Source: Varroa destructor
Lineage: Eukaryota; Arthropoda; Arachnida; Mesostigmata; Varroidae
Length of the DNA stretch: 64,000 nucleotides
NCBI RefSeq assembly: GCF_002443255.2
Contig: NW_019211455.1
Span: forward strand, 39,785,449 to 39,849,448
Direction: 5' to 3'
A program made the position numbers and the translations under genes. Positions 43,301 through 53,466 of the stretch are shown in pieces. The notes under the pieces are model-generated. The model searched no databases and was not told where the DNA came from. It was given only the letters and a program-made list of their open reading frames with translations. The number at the start of each line of letters is the position of its first letter. The first letter of the stretch is position 1.

Positions 43301-44429
43301 AATATTGCGATCGTCGTATTGAAGCAGTCAGAATTGTACGATGGACCAACTACCCTCTTTATATTACCACATCATGCACCTATTCGAGTGTTCAGCGGAT
43401 GTCGAAAGCTATGGAACAAAATTTACTAGTTCTTGTATAGGCCTGATCTTTTAGATCAGGTGTAAATGTAAACATCTGCTATGATAAATTTAATTACGAT
43501 ATTTCAACATATAAACTAATTTTAACATTGTTGTTGTTCCGAAATTTTATTGCTCACACTGTATTTACTTTCAACGACCTATCGTGAAATCAAGGTCCTA
43601 AATCATAAGACATTTATCATTGTGGGATGCATAAGTTTCCTGTCTACGTATTGTGTGCCCTCACGAACCGTGACATTATAATATATATATATAGAAATCT
43701 TCATCAAATATAGAATGAAGCAGTAAGTCAGAGCTAAAACGGGCACCAGTAAGGACCAACAAAAGTTAAAGCTGCCAGCTTACAAAAGAAACTCGGCTGC
43801 AGATAATAGAATGACGAGTTGAGATCTATACGATTACACTTATTATTTAAACGTTCATATCTGACGTTTTGGATTTGCTATTACTATTGTTTTATACCTT
43901 GAGATCAGTGAAAAAAAAAAAAAAACTGTTGGAAGTATAGGAACAGAAAAAGCCGTATTATTCTTTTAGAACCGAAAATTTTTAGTGATCGTATCAGCAC
44001 AGCTGGCGTATAATAATATACATACGTAGACCAATACAAACGCCACAGCTCTTTTTATGTATTATTTAAAAAATCAAGAAAAATTGAAAATTTTAGTGGT
44101 CTAAGGTATCAAACATTAAAGCTATGATGGGTCGGCGGCGTCAAAAACTGCATTCATTTCAATGGCAGTAATAGATGTGCTAAAATTGTTACATTTAATT
44201 CAGACGTGGTACAGCGTCTTCCTGCAAAAATTTGTTATTAGTTAATAATTTGATTACGAAAAATGTTGGCCAGACCTATGAAAAATGTCTGCGGTTTGTA
44301 GTTCAGATGCGCTATCACAAGAAACGCCCTAAACCTGCTTCTGTCGCTTCCATTGAGAAATTCCTATCCAAAAGATGCTTCTCGTGCCATGGATCGTCCG
44401 TGTGGGACCGGTGCGAGCACTATTTTCAG
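40397..44429. other. Gene-free AT-rich stretch
   Basis: No gene is supported. The stretch contains a 22-nt T run at 41,364-41,385, an 8-bp perfect hairpin with a TTT loop at 43,442-43,460, an (AT)n run near 43,680 and an A run near 43,911. Open frames are short and have no recognisable motif. Confidence 0.5.
41364..41385. repeat. Poly(T) run, 22 nt
   Basis: Twenty-two consecutive T follow TTTTTG. On the minus strand this is a long A run, which could be the tail of a retroposed sequence. No parent sequence is recognisable next to it. Confidence 0.85.
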
Positions 44430-44515
44430 CTCAGCTTACCTAACACCAACGGCAGGTATTGCAACAATGAAAGGCGCTGCAATCGGTCGCAAAGCCCTGA
44501 TCGGCGCCAAAATAG
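44430..44515 (+). other. Candidate internal exon, Gly/Ala/Ile-patterned peptide
   Basis: An acceptor-like TATTTTCAG lies before 44,430 and a donor-like ATAG|GTAAT after 44,515. One frame between them stays open and encodes a regular small/hydrophobic pattern (AGIATMKGAAIGRKALIGAK). Such G-A-x-x-G-K-A-L-x-G-A spacing is seen in some secreted arthropod proteins, but I cannot name a family. The stretch is richer in GC than its surroundings. It could be an exon of an unseen gene, a gene fragment or chance. Confidence 0.25.
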
Positions 44516-44539
44516 GTAATTTTAGGTGTTTGGTAGAAT

Positions 44540-44996
44540 TGGAAACGAAGCGTGCATTATGAGCTGTTGTCACGTGACAGGACGATTAGGCTGAACCTCT
44601 TCTAGTAACGACCGTCAAGATTATAGCAAGCCACTAAAAAATCGCTATCTTTTACCAAGGGAATGCCAGACCACATACATCTTTAACTAGTCGACAAAAA
44701 GAAATGAGGGACTTGGGTGGACTATTGAAATGCATCCACTATACAGCCTAGATTTTACCCCATCAGACTGCCGTCTGTTTCGATCTCTACAGAATTCCTT
44801 TAAAAATGTTAATTCAGTGAAGATATACAAAAGTCATTCATTGCGATATTTCACCCAGAAACCATAAACATCTACCATTATAGAATTATGAAGAATGACT
44901 AAAACTGTGCATGTATAACTTAACAATAAAGTTGTCAAATGTAAAAAATATTCGCTTCAGTTTTGGCTAGAGGAAAACACTTTTCCGAGTACCCAG
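44540..44996 (+). mobile_element. Mariner (DD34D) transposon fossil, C-terminal transposase half and 3' end
   Basis: Reading in the plus direction gives, in order, the mariner catalytic-domain landmarks. These are WKRSVHYELL at 44,540-44,569, FYQGNARPHTS at about 44,650-44,682, and HPLYSLDFTPSDCRLFRSLQ starting at 44,733. A final YHYRIMK block follows and a stop lies at 44,921-44,923, with AATAAA just after. The catalytic D before NARPH has become G (family usually QDN). Two in-frame stops (TAG, TAA) follow the YELL block, and the frame changes between about 44,697 and 44,720. The N-terminal DNA-binding half is absent. The sequence AAAACACTTTTCCGAGTACC near 44,974-44,993 resembles a mariner terminal inverted repeat. 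This is a long-dead, 5'-truncated copy. Names rest on family knowledge of Tc1/mariner transposases. Confidence 0.85.
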
Positions 44997-47988
44997 TTGC
45001 AAACTTCCATGATAATTTGCCAACTCTGCATATGGATCAGAACCGATGATGTTATTCAGATGGAAATTTGTTTGACACGACCATTGAGGACAAATGTTGC
45101 TATTAGGAGACAACTATACCCCTTTTTTCCCTCCGGAAACGTCTCTGTTTTGAATTCTACTAATAATTCACTAGATTTCAAGAATGGATTAACAGAAAGA
45201 TAAAAACACTTTTACATTTCGAATACTTTTACCGAATGTGGTGTTGTACTACTGATATCGATATCGTGCAAAGAACTTAACCGTTTTAAATACTTCGGCT
45301 ACAGAAAATAAATTGTTTCATAATCGCTTTTTTTTTTTTATAGAGGACTTGAATTTTACATGTTACGTACAAGTGGAACTTACCACAGCAAAGCCGATCA
45401 GAATATGGGCCTCATGTGGGCCTTCACCCCGGACGACAGGGGTTATTCTCACCACTGCCTGCTAATTCTCAATTCCTTTATTACATTTTATGGCTTAATG
45501 GCAAGTTAGCTAAGTCTGTTTTCTATGAAATAAGTTAAATATCTACTTACAGCAGACTCACAGTTTAAATAGTAGTAACAGTATTGGAAGATACTAATTA
45601 GTACTACTAACTGTACTGTTAGGCAAAGCCACCAAATATATCTGCAGCTGACAACAATGGTTTTTTCTGACGGCTGCTCCAGAGGTTTTTTCTCGGGCGC
45701 AGTTCTGTAGAGCAGCTTCCCAAGAAATTTGATTTTCACTGCTTATGCCTAGAAACACTAACTCGATTCCGTCACCCAGTAGGCCTAAATAACGAGTAGC
45801 CTGTACCCATTCTGACGTACTGCATTGTAAGATTCAACAGATATATTGGCGCATTCGCTGAATATGAAATATTATACCGTAATTTATTTTTTAATAATTT
45901 TTTTCTATTTTCTTTGGTTGCTAACGCGAGTCGATCCTGCCATGCCAGTATTTAGAACAAGCCAGTTCACGAACCAATGTTTCTTTGAACTAGATGTTCT
46001 ATCACACAAACATAGAATAATGGTTTTTTGTTGCAGAACAGAGTATGTTATCCCTAGGAGCTTGAATCGTGCTGGGCATCTTCAAAGGTATGATTCTCCA
46101 TTGAAATTTACCTCCATAGTCAGTATCATCATTTTAGGTCAATTCCCAAAGCTGGTAATAAAAATAATGTTTGTATTCAGGTTTCTATTCAGCCGTTTCA
46201 CCTCAATGCCGAACAGCCGTTTTCTCCGTGAGCACCGTTCACCTGAGATTCGAGTTAATTATAGTTACACATGAATCTGCGTTCTAGTAAACAGCAAAAG
46301 TGTCTATTAGATTTCAGCGAGAACTGGGTTTTACAAAGAGGCAACCTCCCCATGTTTGCAGGACAGTAAAGTGTAAGTGGAAGGAAGATATAGTCCTACC
46401 GAAGATTAGTAAACATCCTCCATTAACGTACCTAGATCACTGACTAACAACAGTTTTCATTCGGCAGCAGCCGGGACGGCCGCTGGAAAACTTTTTACTG
46501 CGAACCATGGACATTAATGATGCATATGTTACGTAAGAGAGTGTAATACACCTTTTTTTAAACCTCCCAAAATAAATGGATTGATAATTATTCGGAAATG
46601 TTGTTAGATAGAATTTCTTTGATCACATTTCTTAAACAAATGCGGTATCAAATTTGAGTTTTGATTTTTTTTATTTGAATTTTTAAAAAATGTTTGTTTT
46701 TTCATTGAATTTCTTCATTCATATTGAAGTTCGCCTGTACTGCATTTTTTTTAAATGTAAACAACTGCTGCTTTCAGCTCTACAGCACATGGCGTCCCGA
46801 TATAAGTATTGACCAGTACAGGATTTTTAACGTAAATTCCAATCTCTTCCTACAATAGTCAAGAATCAACAATCTAGACGAGCGAGTGGATAGCCTAAAT
46901 GATACTACATTTATCTGCAGCTATGTGAGAATACCAAGGTTGCGGCCTGATGAATGAAAAGGTTACACAAAACAAATTCTAAAAACTGCTAATACCCCTT
47001 CCGTGCCTTGACAAGCATGAACATGCGGCCACCGCAGGTTCATATTTCAGCATTGGCGAATCGTTACCGTGGCGTATAGTTACCGTGCATTTCCATAGAT
47101 CTGTTGGAAAAACTTCAGATAGGTGTAGCAAGACCTACTATGCTAGGCTTTCTAATAGGGGCCCAGTTGATTATATATACCGATGTTTTTGAATAGGCAG
47201 TCCAGCAACTAAAACACTTAATGTTTGAGTGTCATCCAAAGAAAAGAGTAGATTCTTCTTTGATTTAGCTGGCTAGGTGCCCGATGAGCTGGTGCTCTAT
47301 CACTTACCCTGTGCACAAAGTTCTCGTTAACATCGTCAAAAACCAGGACCCTAAGGCGTGTAGTTACTAACTAGTTTGATAGTGGATTCTGTGTATAATG
47401 TAAATTGTGAAAAAAAGGTGTGTAGACTCTGGAGAGTATTGAGAAGCTTTTATACTGCAATGTTTTGATAAGCTAGTTATATAAATTTTTCTGTAGATAT
47501 ATGCCTTGCCAATTTATCTAACACGTATCATGTCTGAAACTTACATTGTATTTAAAAGATATAGTTAAACAAAAAGCAAATAACTTTTCTTATAGCAAAA
47601 GCTTTTTTTAATAACATAGGGAAGTACATCAACTAAAAGAAGCAGCGCCTAATGTATAAGTGTCATTTTGAAAAAAGCCTCGAATTTCCTGGACTTTTAC
47701 TGCTAAGGCAGCCAAGGATATCGACTGAACCTACTAGAATTATGATCACAGAATAAACAATATCCACTGTCTCATGATCGTCGCACCGTCGTTTAAGATT
47801 TCTAGACTGCTTAAAGTATTTGCTTGCAGTAATGTAAGACTTTAAAAAAGCGACTAACTCTGTTAACGAGTAAAATCGCTATCCTTAACGTACAGCTATA
47901 AACGCCATGTTCGATTCGAAAACGCTCACACGACATAGACATCATACAACGGCCATTCGCTCATGTGAGATAATGGATCTTGAATCAG
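44997..47988. other. Gene-free stretch with one AT-rich open frame
   Basis: The only notable frame is plus 45,864-46,274, which is 136 codons from an ATG. It begins with a strongly hydrophobic signal-like segment (MKYYTVIYFLIIFFYFLWLL), but the remainder matches nothing I recognise. In DNA this AT-rich a frame of that length can arise by chance, so I do not call it a gene. No repeats stand out. Confidence 0.45.
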
Positions 47989-48787
47989 TAATGATCCTTC
48001 CGCAGGTTCACCTACAGAAACCTTGTTACGACTTTTACTTCCTCTAAATGATCAAGTTTGATCTTCATCGCAATACAGCCATGTACAAAGTACACACCCG
48101 TCTACCCAGATGATCTCACTAAACCATTCAATCGGTAGTAGCGACGGGCGATGTGTACAAAAGACAGGGACGTAATCAGTACTAGCTAATGACTAGCACT
48201 TACTCGGAATTCCTCGTTCAAGGGGCACAATTGCAATCCCCTATCCCCATTAAGAAAAACATTCAATGATTACCAGCCTCGTTAAAGACTGGGGAAACTC
48301 ATCTTGCATTCAACGTAGCGCGCGTGCGGCCCCGAACATCTAAGGGCATCACAGACCTGTTATTGCTCTGTTTCAAAGTGTTAAACACACTTGATCTTAT
48401 TAAGGAACCTCACGGAAGACAAGATTCCGTGTATTATTTAATACGCTAGAGTCTCGTTCGTTATCGGAATTAACCAGAGAAATCACTCCACCAACTAAGA
48501 ACGGCCATGCACCACCATCCACCAGATCAAGAAAGAGCTATCGATCTGTCAACCATTCTAGTGTCAGGACCAGGTAAGTTTTCCCGTACTGAGTCAAATT
48601 AAGCCGCAGGCTCTACTCCTGGTGGTGCTTTTCCGTCAATTCCTTTGAGTTTCAGCTTTGTAACTATACTTCCCCTGTAACCCTACTTTGGTTTCCCGTG
48701 GCCTCTCACTTAGTCGTAAGACATACGCAAGCAAATTGCTGGTTGGCCTAGTTTATGGTTAGAACTAGGGCGGTATCTGATCGCCTT
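47989..48787 (-). pseudogene. 18S (SSU) rRNA pseudogene, 3' half only, antisense
   Basis: On the minus strand the sequence ends GGTGAACCTGCGGAAGGATCATTA, bounded exactly at the mature 18S 3' end (47,989). Reading upward in coordinates it carries conserved blocks in the right order: the helix-44 region, the universal AACTTAAAGGAATTGACGG-type block (here with changes, near 48,632-48,653), and GGTATCTGATCGCC at the far end. It stops abruptly at about 48,787, where conserved 18S sequence would continue GAACC. Substitutions in otherwise invariant positions (for example ACCTACAGAAACC for ACCTACGGAAACC), shortened variable regions and the missing 5' half show that it is not functional. No ITS or 28S sequence is recognised beyond the 3' end. 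Confidence 0.9.
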
Positions 48788-50480
48788 TTTTCCTTAATTT
48801 TTCCTTAGTTTTACGAAAATTTACGAAAAATTATTCATTCAGTGCCTTTGGCTGTCTCTTGAAAAATTAAAAATGACACAGAAACACTAAGCGCTTCTGC
48901 TCGAGCTAATGCACTAGTTTAAATTGTTGAAAAACATCTGCATCCTGCTTACTAAAAAACATGTTCTTTTCGATTCTTTTACTTCCATACGTCTTATAGT
49001 TTTGACCAATATTTTTTGGTGCGTCCTCGCTGACCTAAGCCTACCACTGATTTCTCAAATACCCATAAGAGCGTGTGTTTATCAGCTAGTTGAGCTATAA
49101 CACCAGATTTCCTTTCGATCTCAGTTACAGTTTGCTATAATGTTTCTTGAACCTACATGACATTTGAACATTTGATAATGTTTATGGTACTCATCAAAAA
49201 ACTAAGCACCGACTTCTCCCGTCCATGATATTGACTCAAATCTTTTCATGCAGGTCGCCGTTTCAGAATTACCGTTTATTAAGTATTTTTATTTTATAAA
49301 TAACGTTTACTTCAGCGACAAACAACACAAAGGGCCTGTATCCTCAAAGTCATAGCTAGTGATTAGATTGAACACCATTCTATATCGGAGGCAAAAAATA
49401 AGTTTTCTGTGGTATAAAAGCGTTTTTCAAGACTGTTGCGTCCTTTTGCGCTTATAGCACTAATAGTGTTTGTTTAATTTATACATATATACCCCTATAT
49501 TCATGAGCATCATTCTAATCTAATTTACTAAGGTCACGATATGAGTGCGACTTGACAGACTTAGCCGAGGATTTAATTGCATTGCCACCGTCACGCGCGG
49601 TTGAACCCGGTTCGATTGATAACCGTAGATGTCAACCAGCAAACGTTTCGTTACTCACCCTGAAAGATAGATAGTTCAAGCATTTCGTTGATCGAGCAAT
49701 TTCAGGTGCCAAGGATCCTTGTCGCCTCGCTGGGGTAATGAGTTCTGGTCAGGCGAGCTCTGGTCATGCCAAGGACCTTGGCATCTTTGCGGCTGCACAT
49801 AGCAATAGTTAGTCCGCTGTGAAACTGTCATCATATATTTTATTCGACCTCTTCCAATGCAGCTTATTTGATGGCTATCTTTAATTATAATAGTTTTACA
49901 CAGAACTACAAATGTGGCAACCACGATGTATGGGCTAAAGTTTGCTTAATGTGATCGTTGACAACAACTGGTGTGACGCTAGAGAAAAAATACACTAATA
50001 TATTTGTCAAAAATTCTTCAATTATATTGCTTTAATGAACTCATTACAAATTATTCGTTTTAGAGAAAATATTAATTCATGCAAAGAAATCAGCCACTCA
50101 ATAGAACTAAAAAAATACGTTTCCTTATAGTAAGGATTGTGATTCTGAAGGGATTATATTGACTTGTGAGGAAGTGTAACGTGTTTTTAGTCTTCAGACT
50201 TTGAAAATATAGTTTTGGCACAGGCTAGACAGTGGCTGAAAAAAATGCAAATTATTTTACTCCTTTACTATTAAAAAAAAATGATTCTACTTTTAAAAAT
50301 TTGCTCACACTAAGAAACCGAGTCCCTTCAGTCCAAATATATAAATGTATATATTATTACATTTATTAGGAATACCGCCATGTATGACTTTCGATGTCTA
50401 TCGATGCAACTTTCTTCGTCGTCTTTTTATCTCGCATACACACACACTGCTAAGCCTCAACGCAGCTATTTGCTTGCTGG
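48788..50480. other. Intergenic stretch between rRNA pseudogene and zinc-finger promoter
   Basis: No gene is seen. At 49,700-49,792 there is a small GC-richer patch with two related palindromic units (GCCAAGGATCCTTG and ATGCCAAGGACCTTGGCAT) and a repeated TCTGGTCA. The rest is AT-rich and unremarkable. Confidence 0.5.
49700..49792. repeat. Paired short palindromes, CCAAGG type
   Basis: GCCAAGGATCCTTG and, about 65 nt later, ATGCCAAGGACCTTGGCAT (9-bp arms, 1-nt spacer) look like two diverged copies of one unit. TCTGGTCAGGC and TCTGGTCATGC lie between them. It may be the remains of a small tandem duplication. Confidence 0.5.
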
Positions 50481-51038
50481 TGTGGCTTTCTTGTTACGAG
50501 TGAATGGGTCGGCCCGACAAACCGCCGATCGCGCATGCTCACAGCTGACGCCATCTTGAAAGCCTGTTATGCTTGGGGAGTCGGGCTGTGTTTGTTCGGT
50601 GTAACGCTATCAGCCTCCCTCTGAGTCGCTGCCGTGGCGGAGCGCTCACTGTCGTTTGGGAACTCCGCTAACGCATCCTGACAATAACGAAGCGCTTGTG
50701 AAGTCTCTTGGATGTTTCAACATTCTCGCAAAACGTTAATGGTGTTGGAGCACTGTTAGAGGGGGGTTTTGTTTGTGAGCTGTGCAGACTGCTGTCATTC
50801 CGCTCACCTGATCAATTGTGGTCGGTATTCAGCCGATTGGCATCCCACTTCTGGGCAACAAGACCCACAAATAGTGTTACGCTCGAAATCGATTTTGGTG
50901 CATTTTCTTTGGGTGGCCGAAAATTCGGTGCATTGTGTGAGTGTATTTGCGCAGTTAACTATATAGGAGAAGTAAGAAAGCGAAGTTCGATACTGGCGCT
51001 AGTGTCAATTGCCTGTGGATTCAATTGTTGCGGGAAAT
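50481..51038 (+). promoter_or_regulatory. GC-richer promoter and 5' leader of the zinc-finger gene
   Basis: The base composition shifts sharply to GC-rich just before the zinc-finger gene. A GACGCCATCTTG motif at 50,547-50,558 contains the YY1/Pleiohomeotic core GCCATCTT, common near metazoan transcription starts. A 134-codon frame (50,708-51,112) overlaps the start in another frame and shows no motif. I take the region as promoter plus untranslated leader. The transcription start is not visible, and an upstream non-coding exon is possible. Confidence 0.45.
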
Positions 51039-53466
51039 ATGGCCAGCTGTATAAACGGTCTGTCGCCCGTGGATCTCCTGCAGTTGACGATGGTAGCCCA
51101 GGACGACGATGAGCCTATGGCGACGTCCTTAAGTCCGACTCGAGCCGAGTTAAAGAGCGACAAAAGCCACGATGAGCCCAATCCCAATGAGCCGTATTAT
51201 TGCCCGCTGTGTAACTTCACGACGAGACGACCGGGTCTATTGCTGCGGCATACGTTTGAGCACACCGGAGTCCAGCCCTACTCATGCTGGAAGTGCCAAC
51301 AGCGGTTTACCCTACCCGAAAGTTTAGTCGAGCACTTTGTTCAAGAGCACAGTATCACAGGCACCCCGCTCAAGTGCGGTACGTGCCGAAAAACTTACTC
51401 TACCCGACGCGGTCTCATCACCCATCAGCTGCAGTTTTCCATACAGAAATCTCGATTTTGTTACTTCTGTGCCAAAGGATTCGGGTCGGACGGTGCTGAA
51501 CGTGAGCATCAACGGGCCCATTCACCGGGTCTAGCTTCGTCTGATTGCTTTCTCCGCTGCCCGGCTTGCCGACGTCTCTTCCCAAATGAGGACGCCTTGA
51601 GAATCCACTCAGTATTTCACCTCAGCCTTCAGGAGGATCGCTACACGCTGCCTTCACAAGGTACAACTGTTGCTCATAAAGCACGGCGTTTCTTTCAACA
51701 GCGTCGTCACACGTTACACGGCTTCACACATAGCTTAAATTTGGAGTCTACCAGAGCTGGCACGCCGAGTTCATCATCGTCAAAACTGCGTCGTAAACCC
51801 CGAAAAAAGTTTCCCTGTGAACACTGCGATAAGGTAACTAAATGAGGAATATTTTCTATTACTTTTAATATGATTATTGTGAGTTGAGTCTGATTGGAAC
51901 AAGAAGTTCAGTAACCCATGATGCATTTCATATTCCATTTTTTGACTGCGAGCGGTGCTGGTTACGACTATAGAAACGCTACTTCATTGATTTCATTTCC
52001 AAAAGACTACGGTTTCTTTATCAAGCAAATGTGTAGTATAAAAACAACACTATTGGCATTATTTCCATCAGTTTTAAATAGAAATTACGCAATCGTGCAA
52101 TACGTTTTCTTAAATCCAGCTTACATAGATTTAGAACAGCATTAGCACTGGAAAGCTGCATTGACTACCCCTCACAAAGTGTTGCCACTAAAATACTTTA
52201 AATTTTGTGCCCAGTACCATCCCAGTTGAGCATTGCTTTAGATGCTCTCGGTTTCGAACCTAGGTAATTACGTCTATGAGTCAATATGTTACCATTCCAT
52301 CGTCACACGGACCTACTTAGCTTAAACCATTTTCTAAGAGTAGCCCTTTTTATTAAACAAACGTATAAAAGAGACAAACAACGTTGCTCTTTGCAACACA
52401 TATGTCACGAATTTCTCTTCTGAAACAGTTTTATGGTGATCATGCTAACCAGTTTGATATATTCTCTTTTGTATTTGGCTTTCCCTTTTCTATTTTCATA
52501 TCATGTACACAGGTATTCGTCAGCCGGACATCGCTACGTTGGCATGGCCGATTCCACCGACGACCATTTACCTGCCGAGCGTGTCCTCGTGCCTATTCAA
52601 CCCTGTGCGCCCTGCTCGTTCACGCGTCAGACCATGACACAATCGCTGCCATCGAAGAGGAGCATTTGCGCCATGTCGAGCAGCAGGTAGGTGCTAACGG
52701 CAAAAAGGTAACTGGTTCGTCGGGTCAGGGTTCGACCAGTGGCTCACAACTCGGACTGAGTGGCAACAACAGCAATGCTTTGGGACTGCCTGCGAGTATC
52801 GGCGCAACTACTACTAATCTCACGAACATTTCCAGTGGGTCGACCGCGCCCGCAGGATCAACCGAACGCCACGAGTGTCCAACTTGCGGTAAAGCGTTTG
52901 GCTCTGCCAACAGTTTGCGCGCACATAAAAAATCACACACTACCGGAAAAACCCCTCATAAGTGCCCGACATGCGGAAAACAATTTGTCCGATCATATGA
53001 CATGAAGCGTCACATGCGTACTCACGATAGTAGCGCTCCGTACGTCTGCCAGATCTGCCATCAGAAGTTCTCGCAGAGTTCGTCGTTGAAGAAACATTAC
53101 AAGACGCACAGGATTCACTGTCCGCTTTGCCTTAAACAATTTGATCTGCCCGATCAGCTAACGGCACACATACCCCAGTGCCCGGCGCAGCAGGCCCAAC
53201 AGAGTTTGCTTGCCGCTGCCATTTCTAATATGTCGAATATGGGCCATATGACGGGTCTGAACGGAGTACCGCCTGAAGCGCTCGCAGGCTTAATGCAGGC
53301 TGCCCAAGGAATGATGCAACAAGCATCAGCCTCTGCTGGTGCTGCGGCAGCTGCACCAGTGACAACTTGCGCGACAAGCGGTGCTACAACATCTGCAACG
53401 TCAGGACAAGCCGGAACATCCACTAGCCAGGCCACGACTCCAGATAAGTGGTTGTTCAAGGAGTGA
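51039..53466 (+). CDS. C2H2 zinc-finger protein, 11 fingers, two exons
   Basis: Coding exons are 51,039-51,833 and 52,513-53,466. The 679-bp intron starts GTAACT and ends TACACAG, in phase 0. The spliced protein is about 582 aa. The chosen ATG has A at -3 and G at +4; the frame stays open upstream only through a TTG. C2H2 fingers start near residues 55, 83, 141, 174, 260, 286, 386, 416 and 444. A degenerate one near 113 lacks the last His, and a C2HC one lies near 468. The finger at 260-280 is split by the intron after CEHCDK, and joining restores C-x2-C-x12-H-x3-H. A Ser/Gly/Asn/Thr-rich linker lies at 325-380, and the tail from about 490 is rich in Gln, Ala, Met, Ser and Thr. Arrays like this normally bind DNA in the nucleus, so this is probably a transcription factor. 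I cannot assign an ortholog. Confidence 0.9.
51834..52512 (+). other. Intron of the zinc-finger gene
   Basis: The intron is bounded by AAG|GTAACTA and TGTACACAG|GTATTC. Splicing is needed to complete finger 6, and the unspliced frame stops two codons after the donor. It holds an antisense tRNA-like SINE fossil (52,244-52,312). A second in-frame ATG at 52,384 lies inside the intron and is not a start. Confidence 0.85.
52244..52312 (-). repeat. tRNA-derived SINE fossil in the zinc-finger intron
   Basis: On the minus strand a D-arm-like GATGGAATGGTAACA is followed by an anticodon-like TTGACTCATAGACG. Next comes CCTAGGTTCGAAACCGAG, which contains a perfect polymerase III B box (GGTTCGAAACC, 52,250-52,260) and a T stem with one mismatch. 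The acceptor stem does not close and no tRNA identity is intact. The shared CTAGGTTYGAAAC core with the copy at 57,322 suggests a repeat family and not an isolated tRNA pseudogene. Confidence 0.55.

Noticed and set aside
45864..46274. 136-codon frame with a hydrophobic N-terminus
   Set aside because: The DNA is very AT-rich, which favours Phe/Ile/Leu runs. No domain, no clear splice context and no poly(A) arrangement support it, and a frame of this length is expected by chance in 64 kb of such sequence.
47989..48787. Functional rRNA gene
   Set aside because: The 5' half is missing, invariant positions are changed and variable regions are shortened.
50708..51112. 134-codon frame overlapping the zinc-finger start
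   Set aside because: It is in a different frame from the strongly supported zinc-finger exon, lacks any motif, and lies where a 5' untranslated leader is expected.
52244..52312. Functional tRNA gene (CAT-like anticodon)
   Set aside because: The B box is perfect, but the acceptor stem does not pair, the anticodon stem is poor and the T stem has a mismatch. A SINE fossil fits better.
52384..52512. Zinc-finger protein starting separately at ATG 52,384
   Set aside because: The first 43 codons are intronic and match nothing. Splicing at 52,512 restores a broken finger exactly in phase, so this is one gene.
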